From Barthelona sp. PCE (lineage: Eukaryota; Metamonada: BaSk clade), in contig JAUFOR010000008.1 of assembly GCA_040285745.1 (NCBI GenBank), forward strand, positions 744,001 through 808,000: DNA of 64,000 nt, read 5' to 3'. The first letter of the stretch is position 1, and every line of letters begins with the position of its first letter. The notes beneath the pieces are model-generated. The model was not told where the DNA came from and searched no databases. It saw only the letters and a list, made by a program, of their open reading frames with translations. Position numbers and translations under genes: made by a program. This document shows, one piece after another, positions 11,861 through 20,378 of this stretch.

Positions 11861-12934
11861 TTACAGTTCTTTAATTGATTCTGCAATAAAGTCTGCAACA
11901 TCAATGATATTCCCCTTCAAATCCTTATAGTCTGTTGCCAAGCACATCAGTCTCTTCGTGATAGCATCAGCATCATACGCGCAACCTGATAGAGCACCCT
12001 CAATAAGACCAGGCAGAGCGAGAGAGAGACAATCACTGTATACCTTCAGCTCCTTGATAACACCACCATTGGCAACAACATGCATCACAACCTCTCCCCA
12101 ATCAAAGCGAGTCTCGAGTTTGTGGGCAAAAGCTGGTGTTTTGCCGAAAATCCAGTTCCAATCACGCTGATTATGATACAGCGACATTAATTCAGGAATT
12201 TTCTCGAGAACCCCATTCTGCAGCATTTCAACCTCTGTTTCCTCACCATAAAAGCGCTGAAACTCGTCCTCGATGGCTTTTGTCAGTGTTTCGTGCGTAA
12301 CCTCAGGGTTCAATGAGTGCAAATTGACTACACGTGCCTTGACACTTTTGGTTGCCTTGGATTCAAGCTTCTTCTTCGACGGTGTCAGGTAGGAACTCAT
12401 GTGCTGCAGATCGACATCGATCAAAAGTGTTCCATGATGGAATGCCCTATCCCGAGCTTCCTTGAATGCCGCACCACTAAACTTTTTACCATCAATAAGT
12501 AAATCGTTTCGACCTGATGCTTCACCTTTGAGACCAAATCTGTCATTCAGTGCAGTTAATATGATTGAATTGTTATTCTCCTTGTTGTATTCCGATTTCT
12601 TGCTCAAAAATGTGAAATTAGTGTTTCCAAGATCGTGAAATACACAACCCCCGCCAGATGTGCGGCGTGCAAGGAAGATATCATCCTCCTGCAACTTATT
12701 AACGTGACATTCCCTCCAAGGGTTCTGATGTACACCAATAACAATAACTGGAGCATTTTGCCATAAATACAGTGTTTGTTCGGGTAACTTTGCATGATGC
12801 AGAAGATAATTCTCTGTAGCCAAGTTAAAATATGGATCATTCGTAGTAGAATGAAAAAGTTTCACTTTCTTATTCTTTTTCTTTCCAAAAAGTGATCTTA
12901 ATCCACCGCATTCCCTTGATTTAAACGATTTCAT
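11861..12934 (-). CDS. LplA: Lipoate-protein ligase A-type (357 aa)
   Basis: An LplA/LIPT-type enzyme that attaches lipoate to a lysine of acceptor proteins such as glycine-cleavage H protein or 2-oxoacid dehydrogenase E2. The fold's signature is intact: FNLATENYLL, VIVIGVHQNPWRE, RRTSGGGCVFHDLGNTNFTF, GRNDLLIDGKKFSGAAF and FHHGTLLIDVDL. A C-terminal accessory domain of about 100 residues (residues 255-357) is present, so this looks like a complete bacterial-style LplA. Start at MKSFKSRECGG; a TTG 12 nt upstream is ignored. The basic first 28 residues (KSFKSRECGGLRSLFGKKKNKK) could be organelle targeting. Together with SHMT it suggests glycine metabolism in a mitochondrion-related organelle (inference). 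Confidence 0.92.
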   Translation of the reverse strand: MKSFKSRECGGLRSLFGKKKNKKVKLFHSTTNDPYFNLATENYLLHHAKLPEQTLYLWQNAPVIVIGVHQNPWRECHVNKLQEDDIFLARRTSGGGCVFHDLGNTNFTFLSKKSEYNKENNNSIILTALNDRFGLKGEASGRNDLLIDGKKFSGAAFKEARDRAFHHGTLLIDVDLQHMSSYLTPSKKKLESKATKSVKARVVNLHSLNPEVTHETLTKAIEDEFQRFYGEETEVEMLQNGVLEKIPELMSLYHNQRDWNWIFGKTPAFAHKLETRFDWGEVVMHVVANGGVIKELKVYSDCLSLALPGLIEGALSGCAYDADAITKRLMCLATDYKDLKGNIIDVADFIAESIKEL

Positions 12935-12997
12935 CGTGAAATACAAAACAAAAAAATAATAAAAGAAGAAGAAATTATGTTTACCACTCTAATATCT

Positions 12998-15118
12998 TTA
13001 CTCAAACATTTCTCCAAACATTTCATTAGTATCTTCAAAACCAATTCGATATATCTTGTGCATCAGATCACTCGCTATACGCTCTGTAATAACATTATCT
13101 TCATCTGAATAATCAGCGTGTTTTGATATGAAATCACGCATAAATCTGGCAGGTGTAGGTATAACTCCACATGCTCTACGCTCAATAAACCGAATGTAAA
13201 GCTCCAATCGCTCCTCTGTTTCTGGTTCCAACTCAAAATTGCTTAAAAAAGTGCGAACAATTGTGCTTAGACCAATAAAATGATCAGTACCACAAATTAT
13301 CTCACTGATACTCATCTCTCGGGTTCTGATCTGCTCCTCTGAAGATAATGAGGTATCAACATTGTGTACATCATCTCCTCTGATCTCTAACGGGAGCAAA
13401 TCAATAGATTTAACTGCTTCATCTAGTTTCGGGCACCCATCCTTCGCAATAAACCCGCTGTATGATTTTGTTGTCTCTGATAAATGCGCAATTGGCGGTG
13501 GTGTGACGGTTCCAACCATTGGCAACAGCTCTTCAGATCCGTTCGGGGTTAACATCAACTTTCGTTCAGCTTTATAACTCTGAATCTCAGCAAGACATAT
13601 ATCAATGTCGATTGGGAGCGCAGTACCAAAAGCAGTCACTCTGTTTGTAGCTCGGCCACACCTACCTCCCTTCAGAGGATTTGATCGGAAAACAAAGCGC
13701 TCATTAAGCACTGCATCAATGTTCTTTGCCCTTTCGATGTTTGAGTGAATATCCGACAGTTTTGTTAAGAACGAAATATCATAACACAGAATGCTTCTGA
13801 TCAGAAGATTAATAAAAATGCAGAAGGCCGAGTTCTCGAAATCGGTAAATTGAGGTTCCATCGGCCTGAACTCAACACGACATCCGGAGTCGTGACTGGC
13901 CGGTTTCCATCGCACATGCTGCCACGTTGTGCTCAAAAATGTTGCGAGATATTTAAAGCTCTCGTCGCTTGCAGCAAGTTGTTCGGGTGACTTACTTTCG
14001 TCAAAATCTGTTGAGTAGGCGGTCATGACTGGCTTGTCAAGACAAAACGCAATGTGTTTCGAAAGCAATGTATTGCATCCTGCATTTCGTAAAGTCTCGT
14101 AAACCTCTGTATCATAAGGAAACTCCACATCCTGAAGTCCATCACACTTCAAAAACGCTTCATTAATCCCGTATCGAGACCATGGTGCTCGACTTGTTGG
14201 AGTTCTGTCATCCACAGCCTCAGATATGTTATCAACGCGAACGTCGCTATCCACCAACTTTCCTAAGAAAAACGGAGACCCTGCGGTCAGTGCAAGAAAT
14301 ATAGGAACAAGAGCGAGTAGCTGATCATGAATAAAAAGACTTTCCTCAAGATCGCAGAACTGGAAGGTTACTTGCAGTCCACAGCATCCCATACCTAGGC
14401 CGAAAGCGTCGCCTACGACTGGGTTTCCGTTCACGGACGTTCTTTCGATGTGGAACCCACCACGTCTCTGCCTTACGTTTCTTGTAAGAGAATAGAACCT
14501 CGGATGGTCACTGATAACTCGATCACTCAAGCGAGTTGACTTTGAGTATGGTTCTCCCTCGCCCTTTGCGTTGAAAAATGGGTATGTGAAGGGAATTTTT
14601 GATCCCAAAGTAGGGAATATGGGCATTGTTAGAGGAGTGAATGTATATTTATGCAAATCAACATCAAAATCCAAATCTGGGTGACCGTTAAGTCTTTCAA
14701 TAAACTTCTCTTTGTTTGCTGTAAGAATTTCGTGCAAATACTGTCGCCTGTGCACTAGATTAAACTCCATCTGAGCAAGATCATCAATGCTAAAACCAAA
14801 AGGAACGCCTGGTTCGCCCTCAATCATAAACTTTGCGTATTCAGGACAGAAATCCCACCTCCTCTCTTGTTGATGCTCTAATAAATTAAGAATCTCATCG
14901 CTGAGGAGCAAAAGTAATGGTGGTAAACTTGCATCTTTTTCCGGTAACGCCATAATGTAATACTCTACCTCGTCTCCAAATATAAATGTATCAAGATTTC
15001 GCAATGTACTACATTCCAACGCTTCAATAGCTTGGTATGTTGCAATTTCCTTCATTAAAGAATACTTTTTGTCCAGCTCTTCCAATGTCAGTGGTTCTCC
15101 CTTCGACAATAGACCCAT
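12998..15118 (-). CDS. GCLC: Glutamate-cysteine ligase catalytic subunit (706 aa)
   Basis: The eukaryote-type gamma-glutamylcysteine synthetase heavy chain, which joins glutamate and cysteine with ATP in the first step of glutathione synthesis. It begins MGLLSKGEPLTLEE, the family's usual N-terminus, and is of normal length. Diagnostic blocks are FCPEYAKFMIEGEPG, the MGMGCCGLQVTFQ block near residue 240, LTAGSPFFLGK, DSRW-region equivalents, HDSGCRVEFRPMEPQ and LNERFVFRSNPLKGG. I start at the ATG at 15118, because an upstream in-frame TTG/ATG extension (to 15181) adds unrelated residues. Many anaerobic parasites of the metamonad type lack glutathione, so an intact GCLC is informative about the organism. 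It lies head-to-tail upstream of the lipoate ligase gene, 63 bp apart. Confidence 0.95.
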   Translation of the reverse strand: MGLLSKGEPLTLEELDKKYSLMKEIATYQAIEALECSTLRNLDTFIFGDEVEYYIMALPEKDASLPPLLLLLSDEILNLLEHQQERRWDFCPEYAKFMIEGEPGVPFGFSIDDLAQMEFNLVHRRQYLHEILTANKEKFIERLNGHPDLDFDVDLHKYTFTPLTMPIFPTLGSKIPFTYPFFNAKGEGEPYSKSTRLSDRVISDHPRFYSLTRNVRQRRGGFHIERTSVNGNPVVGDAFGLGMGCCGLQVTFQFCDLEESLFIHDQLLALVPIFLALTAGSPFFLGKLVDSDVRVDNISEAVDDRTPTSRAPWSRYGINEAFLKCDGLQDVEFPYDTEVYETLRNAGCNTLLSKHIAFCLDKPVMTAYSTDFDESKSPEQLAASDESFKYLATFLSTTWQHVRWKPASHDSGCRVEFRPMEPQFTDFENSAFCIFINLLIRSILCYDISFLTKLSDIHSNIERAKNIDAVLNERFVFRSNPLKGGRCGRATNRVTAFGTALPIDIDICLAEIQSYKAERKLMLTPNGSEELLPMVGTVTPPPIAHLSETTKSYSGFIAKDGCPKLDEAVKSIDLLPLEIRGDDVHNVDTSLSSEEQIRTREMSISEIICGTDHFIGLSTIVRTFLSNFELEPETEERLELYIRFIERRACGVIPTPARFMRDFISKHADYSDEDNVITERIASDLMHKIYRIGFEDTNEMFGEMFE

Positions 15119-15383
15119 GGTATGATGCGAATAAAGTGTGGAAAAAAGAAAACATGAGCAATTTTTCAATTCATTGCTCAATCAATTAGGGTATATAGTT
15201 AATTTACCGGTTTTGGTTCGTGCACGTTGTTAGCATGAAAACCATCACAGTTTACAAAAAAATATCACATTAAAATTAAATATTCCAAATCTTTATCCAG
15301 TTTCACAACATATTAGAATTCCCTTCCAACGTATTTAAGTCCTACTGCTTCATTTAAATAAGTTTTCTCTCAATTCTACCCCT

Positions 15384-16283
15384 CTAACGAAATGCTACAG
15401 GTTTTTTTTCTTTTTGAGAATGATATGGCTTCATCTGACTCAAACGTATCTCTCGCTTCTTTGTCTCGTTTTCTGCCATGAGCTGGCTGGCCTTTTGATC
15501 GAGCTGATCATCATAGTGTCTATTTATCGAAACAATATCACTATCATACCGCCGTTTGATATAAATAGATCTTTCCTCAAGAGATGTCTTTTGCAACAGC
15601 AAATCCTTAACAGTTCTCTCTATCTCGGAGACGCGAGTATCTATCGCAACCGCCTCTGCATCAAAGTCCATCTGCACACGCGTCAACTCGTCCACCTTCT
15701 CCTCTTCCAGTTGATCCTGTAATTGTGCCAATCTCTGTTCTAGCAATCCATCCATGGCCTCCAGAGACTGCGCAAGCTCCACTTTCTTCTTAAACAGCTC
15801 AACCTCCTGCTCTTTGTACATTAGCTCTGCTTGTTTCTTTTGTAGTTCTCTCTCTAGGTCATTTGTGGGTTGGTCGATGACAAGCAGCCGATCATCAAGC
15901 CCGCTAGACCCCAACATACCTGCAGGAAAATCATACTGTGGACGTGTGGGTGTAACATATGCAGGTGTGGGTGTAATCTTCTGGCGTTTAGGTTTTGTCC
16001 TCTGTGGTGACTTAACGGGTGACTTCTTGCCCCTCCTTCGAACTTTCTTACGCTTTTTGGGTACAATCTTCTGCACTACTTGTTGCGCTTCTTCTTCCTT
16101 CTTTTGCATCTCAAGCATTGCCCTTTCTAACGATTTGTTCGCCTGTATGATTTCATTTGACTTGTTTGAATGAAGAGAAAGCATGGAGCTTTCAACTATT
16201 GAATCCCAACCCCTAATTGAGTCATCATCATCCTTCTTACTGTGTAATTCAGTTTGGTTCCGTGGGGCCCAAGGATTATTCAT
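15384..16283 (-). CDS. Basic coiled-coil protein (299 aa), unknown
   Basis: I do not recognise this gene. It starts at MNNPWAPRNQTELHSKK; a further 13 codons upstream are open but begin with a non-conserved ATG. The order is an N-terminal acidic/Ser region, a very basic patch near residues 70-95 (KKRKKVRRRGKKSP), a Pro/Thr stretch with repeated TP motifs (residues 100-120, possible CDK/MAPK sites), and then a long coiled coil from about residue 140 to 290. It has no catalytic motif. A nuclear or cytoskeletal structural role is possible. Confidence 0.7.
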   Translation of the reverse strand: MNNPWAPRNQTELHSKKDDDDSIRGWDSIVESSMLSLHSNKSNEIIQANKSLERAMLEMQKKEEEAQQVVQKIVPKKRKKVRRRGKKSPVKSPQRTKPKRQKITPTPAYVTPTRPQYDFPAGMLGSSGLDDRLLVIDQPTNDLERELQKKQAELMYKEQEVELFKKKVELAQSLEAMDGLLEQRLAQLQDQLEEEKVDELTRVQMDFDAEAVAIDTRVSEIERTVKDLLLQKTSLEERSIYIKRRYDSDIVSINRHYDDQLDQKASQLMAENETKKREIRLSQMKPYHSQKEKKPVAFR

Positions 16284-16390
16284 CGATAGAATTGCACAAA
16301 TAGTGAAGAAATCAGTAAACATCTGCCAATCATCTGAACCTATTTTTTAATGCCCAAATGGGGTTCAAACATCACAGGATCCATATAAAG

Positions 16391-16777
16391 TTAACCTTTT
16401 ATTTTAAAAAACAATGAAGAACAAATCAGGGTAAAATTTATAAGCGATTTAAAGCTGTATATTTCCACTTCAAAGCTTGCAAAGAGGAAAAGAGTGAGCT
16501 GTAAGATGGCAAGAAATCTTCTGCTGTGTATGAACTTGGGCTTACTTATCTGTTCCCACCATGTCTTATTGCTCCAATCGAACGGATCCCCTTTAATGAA
16601 GTGGAGAAAAAGAGTACTTATGACACCATAAAGAATATGAATGATGAGCCAGGCCGGTGTAACGCGAAAAATCATAAAACAAACTCTGCAAAAGAGCAGT
16701 GATATGACAAGAGCACACCAGAACGTATATGTACGAGCAAAGCTAATATTGGGACTGTCCAGAAGCTGTGGTGTCAT
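16391..16777 (-). CDS. ORMDL: ORMDL/Orm-like ER membrane protein (128 aa)
   Basis: It resembles the Orm/ORMDL family, small ER membrane proteins that bind and restrain serine palmitoyltransferase. The start is ATG of MTPQLLDSPNISFARTYTFW. After an N-terminal N-x-S-x-x-R-T segment come hydrophobic spans at about residues 19-40 and 45-62, then the family hallmark HFIKGDPFDW....WEQ......HSRRFLAI, followed by two further hydrophobic segments to the end. Human ORMDLs are 153 aa, so it is slightly shorter. Open frame continues upstream to 16870 but overlaps the neighbouring gene, whose stop is 10 bp upstream of this ATG. The spacing suggests a very short intergenic promoter or co-expression. Confidence 0.8.
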   Translation of the reverse strand: MTPQLLDSPNISFARTYTFWCALVISLLFCRVCFMIFRVTPAWLIIHILYGVISTLFLHFIKGDPFDWSNKTWWEQISKPKFIHSRRFLAILQLTLFLFASFEVEIYSFKSLINFTLICSSLFFKIKG

Positions 16778-16787
16778 TAAAAAATAG

Positions 16788-17300
16788 TTACAGAAGGCGT
16801 TTGTGCACTGATTCAATTTTGGAAAGAGTTCGTACCTCCAAATCCTCCCAAAACTCGCTAATCCGACCATGCCAGAGCCTTCCGAGCTCTATGAACTGCT
16901 CCTTTAGCTCAGAAACATCTGCTTTAGGATCAGTATTCCAAATATCTTTTAAAGAAATACTCTCGTTGCTACAAAAATCCTTTTTGTTTTTCATGAGTGG
17001 CACTGTCGCAATGTCATCACCTGTTTCACCAGTTATATTGACAATTGAAGGTAATCTGACGCTAAGCCGGGTAAGATTTATGGGTTGCGCAAATCGCTTA
17101 AGCACCTCATATGTATTTGTACATGTGTCAAAACTACCTTTAACGAACATGCGTCCCCCAATTTTAAACGTTTCTGCATGAGATCCATTTTCCTGATCAC
17201 AAATCGGCTTGTGAAGATCATTGCACACCCCAGCATTGGAAAACGGTTTGTTTATATCTGCTCTCAGCTTACGAAAGCATTCATCAATCCTTGACCCCAT
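16788..17300 (-). CDS. Hypothetical protein (170 aa)
   Basis: I do not recognise this protein. It begins MGSRIDECFRKLRADINK and could be N-myristoylated (Gly2 followed by Ser), though position 6 is Asp. The N-terminal half has four cysteines and is predicted to be mixed. The C-terminal 50 residues (VSELKEQFIELGRLWHGRISEFWEDLE) look like an amphipathic helix or coiled coil. It has no membrane segment. It ends 10 bp before the ORMDL-like start codon on the same strand, so the two may share transcription. Confidence 0.65.
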   Translation of the reverse strand: MGSRIDECFRKLRADINKPFSNAGVCNDLHKPICDQENGSHAETFKIGGRMFVKGSFDTCTNTYEVLKRFAQPINLTRLSVRLPSIVNITGETGDDIATVPLMKNKKDFCSNESISLKDIWNTDPKADVSELKEQFIELGRLWHGRISEFWEDLEVRTLSKIESVHKRLL

Positions 17301-17476
17301 ATATATGCTATAAAAAGGGAATATAAAAGATAACCCTGCTTTTCACGTTGTCAACCTGCATGTGAAAGTTATATGGACGGAAAAGGTCAGATAGAGATTA
17401 TAGACGACGAAAAGTATTAACATTGCATGTTAATACTTTTCTTTTCCATTTCACTATTTAAGGACTTTTTCTTATA

Positions 17477-18077
17477 ATGGGAGGCTGGCTATCACGAGTT
17501 CTTGCGTCATTTCGTAAACTAGATGCAAGAATAACAATGCTTGGTCTTGATAACAGCGGTTTGTTACAGGTTTTACGTTTTTTTACAGTCAAACTAACAC
17601 TTAGGGAAGACAACCATTCTTTACAACCTAAAACTTAATCAATCACTAATGACAGTACCAACTGTGGGATTTCACGTTGAAGATATCAACTTCGGCAAGC
17701 TGAGAATGAATGTGTGGGATGTTTGTGGACAAAGTGGCTTGAGACGGCTGTGGAAGCACTATTATGCTGATGCTGATGCAGTAATATTTGTTATCGATTC
17801 AGCTGATATATACAGACTTAAAGCTTTGGAGAAAGGCAGTGTGTTCGATGTCATGCACGAAGTTATGGCAGACGAAACACTTAAAGATGCTGTTTTACTG
17901 ATTTTCGCAAACAAACAAGATATGGATGAGGCAAAACGGGCAAATGAACTTATTGAATTGCTTGAATTGGACAGGATCCAGCAGCAATGGTTCATACAGG
18001 AATCATGTGGTACAAACGGTGAAGGACTGGCTGAAGGACTTCATTGGTTGGAGCAGACCCTCACGCAATCTCGCTAG
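17477..18077 (+). CDS. ARL: ARF/ARL-family small GTPase (two exons, 184 aa)
   Basis: A small GTPase of the ARF-like group, acting in membrane traffic or ciliary transport. Exon 1 is 17477-17558 and exon 2 is 17605-18077. The spliced protein starts MGGWLSRVLASFRKLDARIT, with Gly2 for N-myristoylation. The P-loop GLDNSGKTTILYNL is recreated only by splicing, with the intron inside the G codon of GK. Further motifs are TVPTVGFHVE (switch 1), WDVCGQ (usually WDVGGQ; the third residue is Cys here), NKQD, and SCGTNGEG in place of the usual SA-type G5. Without exon 1 the frame would start at a non-initiating internal ATG. It converges with RPB3, 6 bp apart. The subfamily (ARL1/ARL5-like or other) is not resolved. 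Confidence 0.92.
17559..17604 (+). other. Spliceosomal intron in the ARL gene, 46 nt, phase 1
   Basis: It starts GTTTGT and ends ACTAACACTTAG. Removing it rebuilds the P-loop glycine-lysine of the GTPase (GLDNSG/KTT). The ACTAAC branch point is fused to the 3' splice site, with 7 nt from branch A to the final G. Confidence 0.93.
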
Positions 18078-18083
18078 TTTTTA

Positions 18084-19019
18084 TTATAACCCACCTCTCT
18101 CGCTCTTCTGTAAAGGTCGTTTGATATCATCCAGACGCTTTGAAAGGATATTTAAAGCCTGTTTAAGGATTAGAATAGGAGACAGTTGACCTACACTCTC
18201 AAGATCGAAAACATAAATGGAATGTTCACCGCTTTTGACCTCACCGACCTCAATGGCCTGCATGAAATTAATGTTGCTCATATACTCCATACAATCACCG
18301 CAATAAACACAAGAATCTGCGTTTCTCACCTCGATACGCTTTGCACGATCATTATAGTCAAAAACTCTTGCGCAACAGCTGTTCGAAAGACCTCTGCGCT
18401 GTTCCTCCGACATGTCCTGAAGATATTCTTCATTTAATGTAACTGAAGGCATTGCCTTAAACACTGCCTTTGATACTGGAGACCATTTGGCGTGCCACTC
18501 GCCCCGTCCCTTCCTGATTGTTGCTCGGAAATGCAGGCTTTGACCAGGAGCGAGCTTAACAATAGGAGTCTTCGGGTCTACCGCCTCAACCCTAATGAAT
18601 TCATTCTCAACGAACTGCAGGTCGTTTGCTGTAATTACCCTTGTCGTAGACTGTGTGATATTCATTGATGCCTCATCGTGAGTGACATCAAGCGTAAGAG
18701 AAGGAGCACATCGTTCGCATGAACTCGCACATGTACAGTGTGGAGCATAAACCAGAGCATCAATGCCCTCCATACCATCCTGGTTCTTTGAAAACAGTTT
18801 AAAAGGAATGAGACCCAATCTTTGTGCAATAAACTCTGCTGAGAGACAGCTTGTGTTGTCATAGAACTCTACTTCTTCGATTGCTGCGGTGGGAACGTCA
18901 GACATACAGATTCTACGTAAGGAATTCACTAAAGCTAATGAACAATTGAATAGCTTCAAGGATAAGTTATTTCCATTCCATTCCAAGAGCTCGATTCGGG
19001 GCTCCAAACGTGTGTTCAT
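18084..19019 (-). CDS. RPB3: RNA polymerase II subunit RPB3 (311 aa)
   Basis: An alpha-like assembly subunit that pairs with RPB11 in RNA polymerase II. The N-terminus (LEPRIELLEWNGNNLSLKL....VNSLRRICMSDVPTAAI) is the alpha motif (NSLRR, VPT.AI). The zinc-binding loop CTCASSCERC lies near residues 95-105, as in yeast Rpb3. A long dimerisation region follows, with a second small Cys cluster (CVYCGDC) near residue 235. The C-terminal helix region is FDLESVGQLSPILILKQAL. Full length is about as in yeast (318 aa). It lies in the same block as RPB1, 9 kb away. Confidence 0.95.
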   Translation of the reverse strand: MNTRLEPRIELLEWNGNNLSLKLFNCSLALVNSLRRICMSDVPTAAIEEVEFYDNTSCLSAEFIAQRLGLIPFKLFSKNQDGMEGIDALVYAPHCTCASSCERCAPSLTLDVTHDEASMNITQSTTRVITANDLQFVENEFIRVEAVDPKTPIVKLAPGQSLHFRATIRKGRGEWHAKWSPVSKAVFKAMPSVTLNEEYLQDMSEEQRRGLSNSCCARVFDYNDRAKRIEVRNADSCVYCGDCMEYMSNINFMQAIEVGEVKSGEHSIYVFDLESVGQLSPILILKQALNILSKRLDDIKRPLQKSERGGL

Positions 19020-19083
19020 GAAAAAATCTCACAAAAGAAATGATAAATAAAAATACAAAAGTTTATTGAAAATAGATATCCCA

Positions 19084-20208
19084 TTACAATGGATATGGTG
19101 AAACAGGGATACGAGCTACGCCCCTGTACAAATCTCTAGAAGAATAATGCTTGTAAATTACACTGAGCTTATCATTAGGCATGTCTGCCCACAACTCCCA
19201 CAATATTTTAATTACTGGTTTCAATTTCTCAAGAGTGTAAGTAGTATAGTGCCGAAGATCGTGTGTCCAAACACTGTCAACGTCCTCGGTTGGATTCAAA
19301 TTATACTTAGCCAAGAACACGCATGAAGCGGCGCGCTTTGAGGGAGGGAAGGCAAGCAATTCATTGCTCAACAGAGTGAGTTCCAATAAATAGTATGCAA
19401 GCAAAAACATAGTCGAAGATCCATGTGCAGCACGACAAAATCGACGGATGAAGCTCTTGGCCGTTGGGACATGTAATGTAAACTCAAGAGTGTTTAGAAC
19501 AAGACGTTCCATCTCCAAAAATTCCTGCTTTGAATAAGTTTCAGCGCAAACAAAGATAAAATCAGATAGTGTCAACGCATCCACTTCTTCAAGTTTAGAA
19601 GCAATGAAGAGGCACGTGGCACCCAACAACTGTAAGCGTTCCCTAAAAACTGGGCGCTTTGACAGAACACGATCCAAAAACGAAACAGCCAAAAAAAGGG
19701 TGTCGTTTGTACACTGGTACTCGGATGTAACCTCTGCAAGCCATTCAACCAAGACGGAACGCATCCATGGTTTGATATCCAACTGAACAGTTGTGAACAA
19801 CTCAGGGTTTGGAGCCATATCCTGTTCACGTTCCTTCAAGTATGCAAAAATCTCACGTGCATAGGTTGAAACAAAGCGTTGATGATCAACATTAACAACA
19901 CATAGATCCAGATCGAATAATGGAGTTTCTGGAATAACCGCAAAGCTATGCGTTTGACAGCGATTGATTATATCTTCATACAATGACTGATTTTGAGAAA
20001 AAGACTGAGAAACAGATTGAGAACTTGGTTCTACACACTAAACATTAGTACTGCAATAATGAGCGTAATAACATACTTGGTGCTGTGAGGATAGGCCTGA
20101 TTTACCATCGTCAACCGCTCTTCGGCTGCGACTTGTCCTTGTTCCAACATAATTGGAGAAAGTAGTGGATTCTTCACTTTCCGATGCTGATTCGATGTCT
20201 GTTGGCAT
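19084..20208 (-). CDS. Mitotic-type cyclin (two exons, 361 aa)
   Basis: An A/B-type cyclin, the activating partner of a CDK. Exon 1 (20077-20208) codes MPTDIESASESEESTTFS, a Ser/Glu-rich head. Exon 2 (19084-20037) continues CVEPSSQSVSQ and then the cyclin fold. The first cyclin box runs from about residue 110 (REIFAYLKERE) through MRSVLVEWLAEV and FLAVSFLDRVLSKRPV to LLGATCLFIASKLEE. The second box starts near VPTAKSFIRRF. No clear RxxL destruction box is visible in the head, though NYVGTRTSRSRRAVDD is basic. The ORF without exon 1 would begin at a TTG inside the sequence, so the splice is needed. Subtype A or B is not decided. Confidence 0.9.
20038..20076 (-). other. Spliceosomal intron in the cyclin gene, 39 nt, phase 0
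   Basis: On the minus strand it starts GTATGT and ends TACTAATGTTTAG. Splicing joins SSQHQ to CVEPSSQ and links an ATG-initiated head to the cyclin domain. It has the same length as the RPB1 intron and the same branch-to-AG spacing as both others. Confidence 0.85.
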
Positions 20209-20378
20209 GACGTACAAAGTCAAGATGCTCAACTATAAACGAAAGACTAGGGAAAGTAGATTTCAGGGAAGAATCATTTCAAAACATAGTATAGCTTATT
20301 AAATATGACAGGTAACCTTTTTATGCTCTTCCATACTTGATATGTTGTTCAAAAATCTGTGAAAAAATCACTGTGTTT

